Below are positions 46,054 through 56,410 of a stretch of DNA of 64,000 nucleotides, piece by piece. Every line of letters begins with the position of its first letter. Positions within the stretch are counted from its first letter, which is position 1. The stretch lies in contig JAZHRO010000050.1 in the NCBI GenBank assembly GCA_037157565.1, positions 40,158,501 through 40,222,500 of the forward strand. Reading direction: 5' to 3'. The stretch is from Thalassia testudinum (lineage: Eukaryota; Streptophyta; Magnoliopsida; Alismatales; Hydrocharitaceae). The notes under the pieces are model-generated. The model was given only the letters and a program-made list of their open reading frames with translations, made no database searches and had not been told where the DNA came from. The translations under genes were made by a program, and so were the position numbers.

Positions 46054-46998
46054 TCAACTACTCCAACCCTCCAATTTCATAGCCACCTTTTCATATAGGA
46101 AGGACCAATCTGCTTTCCTCATTTTAGTGCATTTCAGAGGCAAACCCAGATATTTGATAGGCAATGAGACCATAGGTGTACCCAAAGTGGTAGATATGTC
46201 ATTCTGGATCATTCCATTCATCCCAAAATAGACTAGGGAGGATTTTTTTCCATTAAGTCTATGACCAGAAATCTCACCAAAAATATTAACCATATGAAAA
46301 AGCACTTGTGCTTCCCTCTTCCCCCCTTCCACAAAAAAAATAGTGTCGTCTGCATATTGGAGGATGGGAGCTAAAGCCCTGTTATTAGACATTGAATGCC
46401 CCATTATAAATCCATCCGCTGCTAGTTTGCATGCATATGTTGCCAACGTATCCACTGCAAGATTAAAAATTAGAGGGGCAAGTGGACATCCTTGCCTAAC
46501 TCCACATTGTGGCTGAATCCAAGTTTGGCATGGTTTCCCATTTATCAATGGGGAAAAGGAGGCTATCGTGATGCATCTCTTCACCCACTGTATCAACTAA
46601 GGTGGAAATTTCCTTCTTTTAAGGATTTCTCGCAGATACGACCAGGAGACTGAATCATAAGCCTTGGAGAAATCTACTTTCCATAAAAAGGCCTTGGTCT
46701 TTCTCTTGTGCCATCCCATTACCATCTCCTATGCCATAATGAAGGACTCCTGTAGCGATCTCCCAGGAAGAAAGGCAGATTGGACCGGCATTATCAAGTC
46801 CTTCAAAACCTCCCGCAATCTGTTGGCTATAATCTTACTGATAATAAGGTAAATAGAATTAGATAGTGCAATGGGTATGTAATCAGAAAACTTCTCCACA
46901 CTTGATTTTTTAGGAAGCAAGAACAGATAGGATTTATTCAACCTCTCAAAACCAGAGTTGCCCAGTTCAAATTCATGAATAACCTTCAATACATCCAC
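46054..46998 (-). pseudogene. LINE ORF2 reverse transcriptase domain
   Basis: On the minus strand the order is SYLFLLPKK, DYIPIALSNSIYLIISKIIANRL, PVQSAFLPGRS, then (between 46728 and 46597) VDFSKAYDSVSW with the first catalytic Asp. QCGVRQGCPLAPLIFNLAVDTL follows, then YADDTIFF with the catalytic Asp pair. GHRLNGKKSS and IKYLGLPL follow. These are motifs 1-7 of the L1-type RT, which copies the LINE RNA at the target nick. At least two in-frame stops (near 46726 and 46600) interrupt an otherwise well-kept domain. Confidence 0.92.
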
Positions 46999-47625
46999 TT
47001 TGACAACACTCCACAGTTCTCTGTAAAAGAAAACTTGAATCCCATCCGGACCAGGGGTCCCTTCATTGTTTAAGTCTTTAATTGCTTTTAATACTTCTTA
47101 TTCAGATATAGGAGTAACTAACATGTCTCCCTGATCACAACTGACACTAGGGAAGTCCACCGATGCCATCCTCCAAGAGCCCCTTGGTGCAGCCTTGGTC
47201 AATTCTTTAAAATATTTACCTACTTCAGTTCTGATTTCACTAACAGAAGTAGCAGTTCTCTCTTATACTTTAACTGAAGAGATAAGAGTGAATCTCCTCC
47301 TAGCACTGGCTGCGAGATGAAAAAACTTCGTGTTTGCAACGCCCTCTTTGAACCACAGTTGTCGAGATCTTTCATGCCAGTCCATTTCTCTTTTCAGATC
47401 CTCCTCCCCCACTACAGGCTGCATCTACTGTCTTTGCTGCTACACCTAGGGGTTCAAAGACTACCTGCACTCCTTCAGATCCAATTCTCTGATCACTGCC
47501 AGAGCCTCCCTCCTCCTCTATTATCTGATCAATGCCACTGCCTGTCCATATTCTTTTAACATGTCATGCAAGCCTGTCTGCTTTGCAGCCAGCTGCTGTG
47601 TGGCAAACCCTTGCACTGCCTTGTT

Positions 47626-48405
47626 CTACCACCACTGAGACACCATTTTCACAAACCCCTCCTCCCTAAACCAAGATCTCTTGAGTTTGAAATAGGATCC
47701 AATGTCAGAATTTGTCCCACTATTCCATACTAGCGGAGTGTGATCAGAGAGTGGCCTATCAAGGCTCATAACTGCTAATAGTTGATGCCTCTCCAACAAG
47801 CTAGGACTGCCAAAAAACCTGTCCAACTTAGAAGTCTGTCCATTGCCATTTCTCCAAGTGAACTCCACTCCACTAATAGGGTATTCTATCACTCCCAGAT
47901 TCTGCACAACCATTTGAAAGCCTGCCATTGAATTGTCCAACCTCCCACCAAGACTGTCATCACTTGAGAGATGACAATTAAAGTCACCCCTTAAAAGCCA
48001 AGGGACCTCTTGCACTCATTGATGCATTGCAGAGAGTTCCTCCCAAAGACCTGTCCTATCTACAGCCACACAAGGGCCATAAGTGCATGACACATACCAT
48101 TCCATATCTCCTTGGGGAGATTGGCATCTGCATGTAAGCATGTGCCTATCACGAATGAGTTCAATTACCAAAAGACAAGACTTTCTCCACCAAAAAGCCA
48201 TTCCACCAGACCTTCCAGATGCACCCTTTACCACAACATCAGTGCATCCAGATTGCTTAAAGCAATCCCATTCCTGACCATTCTCCATCTCCACATGTGT
48301 CTCTTGGATGAGAGCACAATCAATCTCCCACTCAGAGAGATATCTACACAAGGAAGTCCTCATCTTATTGCGCAACCCATGCACATTCCAAGTCAACACT
48401 CTCAT
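47626..48405 (-). pseudogene. LINE ORF2 endonuclease domain (APE type)
   Basis: It starts MRVLTWNVHGLRNK at 48405, the usual ORF2 start with the metal-binding Asn. QETH holds the catalytic Glu, YGP follows, then GDFNCH with Asp/Asn, and SDHTPLVW with the final Asp-His. An in-frame TGA near 48014 splits it in two. The enzyme nicks target DNA to start insertion, in line with the duplication and A tail around this element. Except for the stop the domain is well preserved. Confidence 0.9.
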
Positions 48406-48479
48406 TCCTTGCCAGATTTCTCCCCTTGAGCCACATAGCCCACAAACTCAACCTTGATTGAGTTTGCAATAGCCTGCTC

Positions 48480-49760
48480 TGCAATAGGGGTCAAGTTCTC
48501 CTTCCTTCTCCTTCTAAGCATATAAGGGGATCTACCCACACCTTTCCTGATTGGATCCACTACCAAATTTCAGATCAGTAGGAACTGAGAACTGCACATG
48601 ATTCACCTCTTTGAGAGCTCTGCAGTCATTTCTGAGTATCAGTTCCATTCCTATCATACCCTCCTCTTTGCTGCTAAGGGCCTCTGATTCTTTCCTAGAA
48701 ATATCATCAACCTCCATATAACCATCCTCTTTGGCTACCAAGGCTTGGCTGCAACCTCCTACTGCATTAACCTCTTCCATGTGCATTAGGTCCTCCTCTG
48801 CATAGTCCTGGTGGTAGTCCTTCCTCTTTTTGGACTCAAGAGCTTCATCTGGTGAAGTGCGGCTGACCCTCCTGTTTCCTCTCCTCAGTGTTGGCTCCAG
48901 ACGTCTTAACCTGCCCTTGTTCAAATCGCCTGGGCACCTGTCCAACCACTGTTAGACGAATAAGCCATGAGGAACCCCCACATCTGATCATAACTCTGTC
49001 AGGAATCGAGCCAGCATTGAAGACATCAGCCTCAATTCTAAGAGATTGGATGTCCCCTTCTCCAATCAAGACTTCAGACCCTTCACAGATGGAAGCAAAG
49101 CCTGCGACCATCTTAACAACAACTCCCTTAGATCTCAGATGCAATGGCAGTCCACTCATCTGAAGAAGAACCCTCCTAGAACCCACTCTTTGAGGAGGCC
49201 GATCAGGGAGAGCCCCATCAAAGGGGGATACCATTCTCCAAATAACATTAATCTCTTCGAACGCCCTTGAATGAAATCTCAGTCACTCAACATCCATCAT
49301 GCCCAAACCATATACCAGAAAACAAGATTGGGATAGCATAGCCACCTTCCAGTCCACAGACAAAAGGTTTAGGGAACGTACTAGATCTTGAAGCCTTTCT
49401 ATCGATGGTTTACTTGCTAAAATCTCACCAATCAGATCGCCCCTCAGCATGATCTCTGTAGAAGAGATCTCTTCAAATATCGAGATCTCCACTTCAATTG
49501 AATGCATGCCAAATGCTGATGGCAGTGGCAGTTGGGGCTCTTTCTTCACCACCCAGCCAGGGCGTGAGAATGCCATCTTTGTATGCAATGGCTTCGTCCT
49601 AAGGCAAGAATTGCTTTTGTGCCCTTCACCCCTACACGCAAAGCAAATCAAAGGGTTTCTGCAGATTGCCGCCAAGTGCCCCCTTTGTTGACATGTAAAA
49701 CACAAGACATCGCCATTCATTCTCCTCCAGGGCCTTCTTAGATAGCTTTCAATCGTCCTA
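48480..49760 (-). pseudogene. LINE ORF1 with two CCHC zinc knuckles
   Basis: In the frame leading into MNGDVLCFTCQQRGHLAAIC (ORF1 text at 49720 downward) two knuckles of form CX2CX4HX4C follow each other (second: CFACRGEGHKSNSC). A conserved-looking region comes after (FEEISSTEIMLRGDLIGEIL, SVDWKVAMLSQSCFLVYGL), continuing at 49234-48845 with LLQMSGLPLHLRSKGVVVKM and SLRIEADVF. It resembles the DUF4283-type RNA-binding part of plant LINE ORF1, where the knuckle normally comes after that domain; here it precedes it. A charged linker (48945-48532) ends the frame. Stops at 49283 and a frameshift break it. Confidence 0.75.
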
Positions 49761-49935
49761 CCAGCCCTCTCCTACCAGACATGCTCCCTTCTACTCCAGT
49801 TCCTCGACCTCCACATCTTCCACTCACCCCCTTCTTCAACCCTAGATGCCTCCACAGCATCGTCGCCTGCCGCCCAACGTCGACCGCTCTCTCTTCCTCT
49901 CTCTCTCTCATTATGCCCTCTTCTTTCAAACATTC

Positions 49936-49951
49936 CACTCTAAGATGTTTT
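49936..49951. repeat. LINE target-site duplication, right
   Basis: Identical to 44779-44794. Confidence 0.85.
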
Positions 49952-50350
49952 GTTAGTTTCTAACGGGTATTTTTGATCAATTGTTATATATAACTTATTC
50001 AGCAATTCTCCCCATTTTTCTAAAAATTCATTGAATCTTTTTGGAAGTGACTGGTTTGACCAACATTACAGACAATCATTGTTGTGTAATTTCACCAATT
50101 CACTGTGCTCTGCTAAAAAGAGATCTCGGGTTGAACCATCTTTCATTTGTGTACATATTATTTCTATACAGTTCGTGATGATTTCTATTGTTTTTGCAAA
50201 TCTTTCCTGAATGTCCCTTGCATAATATTCTTCATGGTTTCTATAGGCATTCTCAAGTATCTTTTCTTTCAAGCTCATTTGGGATTCATATTTTTTAAAC
50301 AGTCTTCCCATATAGCCAGGTTGCATTTTTGAATCAGATTGTAGAATCAA
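49952..50350 (-). pseudogene. Element H long ORF, N-terminal part
   Basis: On the minus strand an open stretch begins near MILQSDSKMQPGYMGRLFKKYESQ and runs through a charged helical region (EEYYARDIQERFAKTIEI). After a stop at 50066 the same frame stays readable as RFNEFLEKWGELLNKLYI and reaches the LINE. Beyond the LINE, at 44790, the frame continues directly (..NKTS, stop, SDTCDQHKF). This makes one decayed reading frame of at least ~660 codons. The position next to the PBS and leader fits a gag-like role, but no gag signature is seen. Confidence 0.55.
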
Positions 50351-51478
50351 GATGTAGAATCAAAACTCAAGTTACATTGAAGTTGATAAGTTATGAAAGA
50401 GATTCCCTAAGATGATATGTGTATGTGCTCTAAATAGATGGGATGAGGGACTGGATGTGATATTGACCCAATCAAGGCACCCAAAGATTTTTGGATGACT
50501 AAGGCAATTTCGATGTGGATGATACCTCTGAATTAGAAATCCGCACACCTGAGAAGTACCTGTGCAGCTAGGAATGGAGAGCCCTACACGATAGAGCATC
50601 CACACAGGTTACAGGGTTTCCCCCACTCGACCTTCCTTATCACTGAGGGTCCAGGGAGATTGGAATGTACAAACTTAAGTCCATAAGTATACCAATTTTA
50701 TGTCCTAATTTGTCCCTTGAGTTTCACATGACTAGAAGTTAGTTAAACTTGTGACCTAATTTGGACGTTGGTTGGCCTACAACGTAGACCAATTTCACCT
50801 GACCTGCCCTAAAGATTGCAGAATGAGATCTAGGTCAAGACCCAGAAATCACCCTGATTGACTCTCAGGTTACTAGGTCCAAAGATTTTAGGGTTCAAGT
50901 GAATTTAGAGCCTAATTTTTAGGGGTTTTGTTGATTAGATCTTTTCAACCAAGGGCTTGTGTAGCACATAAATGTAGGTGGGTTTGTTTCCTTTTATGTA
51001 GACAAGTGTGAACAAGCACTCCAAAACCCTAATTGGCTCTATTCCAAGTCCAATTGATCTTTACTTGTTCACCTTGGGCTTCAAGAAAGAAATGTGTTAG
51101 CCTAAAGTGATTAGAAATTAAGCATAGTCCCTAATAGGCACAGGAAATTTAGGGTGGGAATTCTAAACAGAATCACTTCAAACTTCATTAAGATTTGAAA
51201 AAAAAAATTCACAAATCCAGAAAACTACCTTTTAAATGATGATTACTATTAAAAATAAGGTAGGTGATTCCTAATTGATTGTTTCCCTTTTTTGTGTCTT
51301 CCAAAGATTAGGAGGTTGATTAGGGAAGAATAGAGATGTTACCTGTACTAGAATGGCTGTTTTGCATGGAAGATCTCCTTGTGAAGTACCTCGCAAAATC
51401 ACAAGAAAGCAAATAGGGAAAGTCAGTGCTCCAATATAATCAAATAATGCAGAAAATAGCGGAGAATTGCACATTGCT
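50351..51478 (-). mobile_element. Element H leader region
   Basis: About 1.1 kb between the PBS and the long reading frame. It is non-coding, with no strong ORF on either strand. Long leaders are usual for Athila/Tat-type elements. No copy of the GTGTCAAACGACC motif was found here. Confidence 0.55.
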
Positions 51479-51495
51479 CCCCGACAATGGCGCCA
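51479..51495 (-). other. Primer-binding site of element H (tRNA-Asp)
   Basis: On the minus strand TGGCGCCATTGTCGGGG differs at two positions from the complement of the plant tRNA-Asp 3' end. It lies 3 bp from the LTR at 51499 and fixes the strand. Confidence 0.9.
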
Positions 51496-51498
51496 AAA

Positions 51499-52479
51499 TG
51501 TTGTTCACTCTAAAATGGGTTTTAAAATCAATGCATTGTAGTATAGTTCGAATCAGTGCAAAAAACAAATAAGATTTGTAACTTGAATGAAAGTCCAAGG
51601 TCGAACATGGCGAGCAAATAGGAATTCACACACTAATCTCAAATAATAAGTAAATGAGTACAAGAATAACTCAGAAATGATAATCAATATAAAGCATGAG
51701 TTTAACATATGGCAAAAAGAATATCAAAGAAAAAATAATGGTGATTTAGATCACCAATTATTAAATTTAAGCAAAGATGAATTGAGTTCAAATAATGCAA
51801 CAGTGTCATCAACCATTCAACATACGTACTTAAATAACCAAATAAAGCCTCAAGTAGATGTTGGGTCATTTAATCATATGGCTTAACCAAGAGTACTATT
51901 CTTCTTCTTCCTCTTCTCTTCTCTCCTTCTCTGCTTCTACTTTTCTCCTTTCTTCTTCTGCCTTCCCAAGCCCTTCTCCATTTTCATCCTGTCTTTAACC
52001 ACTTCTCTTCTTTCTCTATAGCCTTCTTCCTTTCCTCCTTTTCTGCGAAGGCTTTCTTTTCTTCTTCCTTCTTTCTTCACGCACAGAGGGTAGCCATCCC
52101 ATTAGATTTGGCTAAGTGTCGCATAGGGAAAAACCCCCAGCCCTGCTCTCTCTTTCTTTCTCTCTTCCTCTTAGGTTCCACCCTCCTAGGGCCTTAGTCA
52201 GGGTAGTCGGGTAAAGAGGTAGACATGCACCCAAGACCAGGTTCACCGGCGTGGGTGGTGAGCGAGTGGGAGTGGCTTAGGCGGGTAATCGGGTGAACCA
52301 GACCCGTAGGTTTGGTGTCACAATTGAGGCATGTGTATTGGTGTGAAGGACCTCACCATCGTGTTAGGAGGCAAAGAGCCTATAGGACAAAATCAATAAA
52401 AGCGCTACAGTGTGGTTGTCAGCACCTGATGTGGGACTATACCACAGGGCTTCTTCTACGTGCAGCTGTGAGGGATGAC
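51499..52479 (-). mobile_element. R1 5' LTR of element H, part 1
   Basis: It starts TGTTGTTCACTCTAAAATGGG and follows copy D (38817-39805) closely, including the CT-rich tract (51900-52080) and the ATGTGGGACTAT phrase. R3 interrupts it at 52480; it resumes at 63151. The ORFs on both strands are shadows of low-complexity sequence. Confidence 0.85.
52475..52479. repeat. Target-site duplication ATGAC, left of R3
   Basis: ATGAC recurs at 63146-63150. Confidence 0.92.
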
Positions 52480-54721
52480 TGATAAATGGCAGTTTATCAT
52501 TATTCTTATGCATTGAAACAAACCTAGTTCTTAGGATTATGCTCTGCAAATGGGTTTTTGGGTTGCATTTAGGCATAAATTAGGTTAAGCAAGCATTGCA
52601 TTTTTTATTGTGTTTTTAATGTGTTTTTGTGAGTGTTATTGATAAACAGATTGCCAGATCCCTAGTACACTAGAACTCAGCAAAGCAACTAGTGAAGAAG
52701 AAGCTCTCACCAGCTGGAACTCAGCTTGATCCAACTCACTATAGCTGGAATTTAGCTCACCTGAATTGGGGTTAGCTCATCTTGTCTCCATTCAGCTCAT
52801 CTCAGCTGAATGGTAGCTCAAGAGAGCTCATCTTAGCTCACCCAAGCTTAGGTCAGCTCAGATCCAGCTTAACTTAGCTGAGTCTAGTTCATCTCAACTC
52901 CCATTAGTCCACAGGGAGCTCTAGCGAGCTCAGCTGATTTGACTGGAGTTCACCCCAGCACAGGTCCAACTACATCTAGCTCCACTCAACTCCAGCCAGC
53001 TGAAGATGACTTCATTCCAGCTCAGGAAGCTCAAGTCCAGCTCTCGGGGACTCAGCTTAGCTCAACTAAGTTGAGCTATTCTACCTTAGTTGCCTCAACT
53101 GGCTTGATCCTCCCCGGGAGCACCAGACCGAGCTCACCTCAAGTCATTATGGTAAAAGCCAGCTCACTTTAGCTTGGCTTAGTTGCTAGCAAAGAACTAG
53201 CAAGCTAAGCCAGCTAGAGTAGCTCCATGCCAGCTTCTTCAGCAGCTGCCAGCCCCATTTCAAGCTCCAGACATTTCCTCCTTAGCTCCTCTTTTCAAAC
53301 CCTATCTCACATTACCCTACTCCTCTACTCCATAGCAAGCTTAGCTAGCATCCAGCTCCTTGGCCATCCACCACCTTCAACTCAACCCTAGCTAGCTCCA
53401 CCAACTAAGCTCACCTAAGCTAGCTATCCTACTCCAAGTTGGCGCCACCACTTAGCCACCTCTTCACCCCATCATCACCACCAAAAGACTCCACCATTTT
53501 GGCACCAAAAACCACCATAATCACATCCATTTTGGCACCACTTTTTCCCTCCAAAATCCCCTTCATCTCCACCACATATCTCCCCTTAAATCCATCTCCA
53601 CCATCCACCTAACCCCCTCTAGAAGACCCTAGGTTGGCACCAAAATGGTGGTGTCTCTCCACCACCAAAAGCCACCAACACCACCATAACCACCCCCTAA
53701 ACACCCTTTAAGGTGGAGCCAACTAACCCTAGCCCTAGGATCATTCAAGCCACCCATAACCACCACCAAACTCCATTCTAACCCTTCACCTATTCATGCC
53801 AACTACCCCTGTTTCAACCTCTATATAAACCCACCATATCACCACATAATGATCATCCTCCATTAGTGTTTAATTCCACCTACATCCACCTACACCTACA
53901 GCCACGAAGAAGGAGTAGAGAAGAAGATTAAGGGGGCACATCACCTGCCCCTTTGGTACCTTCTTCTCCCCACTTTCCTCAACTTGTGCCACGCCGAGTA
54001 GGAGCATTCTACTTCAAGGAGGATAGCCAGGCAAAGGAGAAGGACTTAGGGTGGACGTCCACCATTGGAGAGAAGCATAGGGCACACCACTTAAGGGTTT
54101 GCCTTAGAGGACATCATCTTGGTGGAGCTAAAGAAGGAAGGAGCTGAAGACCTTCCTTTCAAGCCCGGGAGCTACTAGGCTTGGAGCAAGAAGAGCTTCA
54201 TCCTCTTCATCACCATCATCATATAAAGGATTTGTCTTTATTTTTTTTTTCAATTTATTTTTTTTGTAGAAGCATTCTTCTACTAGTAGAAAATTTCCTT
54301 TAATAAATAAGAAAGAGGTTGCCTTGATTTCTTGTTGCACACTTTTTTATTGCATTACCCTCTTTCTCTTTAGTGTAGTTTCACTCCTCCCTTCTAATTA
54401 ACCTATGCGTTAACGTGCTTAGGTTTAGCTTAGAAAGGGGATAATTTTTGTCACTTAGATTAGCATAGTATGTGTAGTAATTTTTTCCTGCCAACAACTT
54501 CGCATGTTGCCTTAATTTCAAAACCCTAAAAAAATGATATAGTTGAAAAGACAAAAAAGAAATGTGATTTCTATTGCCAAGCAAGAGACCTGAATTTTGC
54601 AAGCATATTGCCTCCTTGGACGACCCTAGATACCCCACTATCTAGGTTTATAAATTTAAGAGTTGATCAATTTTGCGTGTTACAATGACGTATTTTACAA
54701 CTCACGTAAAATTCGTTATCA
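52480..54721 (+). mobile_element. R3 5' LTR
   Basis: 2242 bp. It starts TGATAAATGGC and ends TTCGTTATCA. 52690-53250 is packed with AGCTCA/CAGCT words; 53440-53790 is rich in CACCA and pyrimidines; a TATATAAA box is at 53822-53829. The short ORF at 53953-54147 downstream of the TATA box is also present in the other LTR but changes length there, so I do not call it a gene. Confidence 0.92.
53822..53829 (+). promoter_or_regulatory. TATA box of R3 5' LTR
   Basis: TATATAAA, conserved as TATATATAAA at 62245-62254 in the 3' LTR. Probable core promoter of the element. Confidence 0.65.
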
Positions 54722-54726
54722 ATTTT

Positions 54727-54743
54727 TGGCGCCGTTGCCAGGG
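54727..54743 (+). other. R3 primer-binding site (tRNA-Asp)
   Basis: TGGCGCCGTTGCCAGGG has one difference from the complement of the plant tRNA-Asp(GTC) 3' end including CCA. It lies 5 bp after the LTR. Confidence 0.95.
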
Positions 54744-56410
54744 AAGCATGGCTTTGCTTAATCATTTTTTTCTCTTGCTTGAAGTGGATCTCATCCCCTT
54801 CTCTTTCTTCTCTCTAGTGTGTGTAGGAACTACTAGGGGAAAGCGGGAATTTGGAAGCGAAAGCTCAAAGCTCCTTTCCGTCCCGTGAACATTCAGGTTG
54901 GTTCTTCTTACTTGTCACACCTAACCTAAAAAGCTACAAAAATACACTAATCTTGGCTTTCAGGACCTTAAACAATTTAATTAAGTGGACTGGTGCATTT
55001 TAAAACTCATTGATTGCTTGTTTGCACCATTAGCACCACCCAATTTTAAGTATTGGTGTTCGGCTTTTTTCGGATTCAGACTTCTATCCGAATTTGAAAA
55101 ATCAATTTCGATCACCACAAGACTCATAAAATCTTGAAATTTCACTTAAGAATTCTAAATCAAATAGGGAATATCTATTCCAAATTTCAAACTAATTGGA
55201 TTTGTGTTTAATTTTTAAAAATTCGTGGACTGCCGAGGGGTCACATCCTTTAAATTTCCTATTTTGCAACTATTCGCAAATTTTTAGAATTTTTATACTC
55301 ATCCAATTTTGTGAAATTTAGCTTTCTGAAATCCTTGTGAATGTTTACACATCATATAAAATCACCAAAATTTTCTAAGGTTGGTGGTAATACTGAAAGG
55401 TCCAAAATACCCACAGGTATCATTTCTAGATTTGACACCAGTATAAATAAAAATTCGAAACAATTATCAAACAAATTCCTAAAATCTTAAAAAAATCTTT
55501 TGTGGAATCCTTGTTTGATTTTCTTCAAAGTAGTGTTGTTTGACTTGTTTGGACCACTACTTAATACAGAAAGCCTAAAAATAATTCATTGGTAGTAATT
55601 TTCTGTCTTAGGGAAAACTGGCTTAGGGTTTCTTTCTTTCTTTTTTTCAGAGACTCACATTAAAGGAAATTAACCATCACCAACACAACTTATTTTTCCT
55701 TTGATTGTGGAGTTTCAAAACTTGTTTGAAAATTTAAAAAGAGAAACCCTAAAACATATTGAATTAAATCAAATCCTCAAAGACAAAAATACAAGAAATT
55801 GTGTGATAACTTGCTTTTTAATTGGAACCACTTTCCAATTCTTGCACACACAAAAAGAAAATTGAAATAAAAAGTCAACAACCAATCAACGCCCTCCACA
55901 TTACATGTGCACTTTAGTATCCTAGCCCTAACTAAAATTCATAGCAATTTGACCACTAAGGTTTCATCAATTTAGGCTTGCTATATAGGACTTAAGTTTT
56001 CTGTAGTTAATACCAATTCTATCATCTATATCTGGTGTTCAGGCTGAGGGGCTGTGTCAAACGACCATGTGTGGATTTGTACAAGCACATGGGGATCTTC
56101 CTAGGAAATGTTTGGGCCTAAATGTCCCCTTAAGCAACTTGGCTAGATTTGTTGACAGAACGGGTGTTCACTGTTGATTACTTATTTCCTAGGTAGACCA
56201 AGTCTTAAGTTAATTTCTAGGGAGTCACAATTAAGTTAGGTCTAGAATTTGATCGCTTGTGTGCACACTTCTCTCATCTCCATCTCCTCTCCTCCCCTCG
56301 CATTCTTCCATTTTATGCATAGGCGACGGTCTCAAAATCCGCACTTGGAAGGACCATTTGATTTCACCCCCCGCGCAAAAGGACCACCTTTTCTGTCTTC
56401 TTCTAAAAAT
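54744..56410 (+). mobile_element. R3 leader region
   Basis: About 1.7 kb between the PBS and the gag start. No conserved ORF is present. It contains the leader motif GTGTCAAACGACCATG at 56054-56069. It may be partly spliced or structured, but nothing in the sequence proves that. Confidence 0.6.
56054..56069 (+). promoter_or_regulatory. Conserved leader motif (R3)
   Basis: GTGTCAAACGACCATG, identical to 13281-13296 of the R2 plus copy, in an otherwise different leader. Confidence 0.6.

Larger units (their letters stand above)
44795..49935 (-). mobile_element. L1-type LINE, minus strand, decayed
   Basis: 5.1 kb flanked by a 16-bp duplication, with the oligo(T) of the plus strand (44791-44799) forming a short A tail at the 3' end on the minus strand. 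It holds ORF1 with two zinc knuckles and ORF2 with an APE-type endonuclease, reverse transcriptase and a C-terminal zf-RVT-type region, in the standard order. It is near full length but has stops and frameshifts throughout. It inserted into the long reading frame of element H. Confidence 0.9.

Noticed and set aside
47317..47559. Plus-strand ORF in the LINE
   Set aside because: Antisense to ORF2 between endonuclease and RT; no domain.
53953..54147. ORF downstream of the R3 TATA box, also seen at 62374-62709
   Set aside because: Protein similarity follows from the LTRs being copies of each other. Length and frame differ between the two and no domain is visible.
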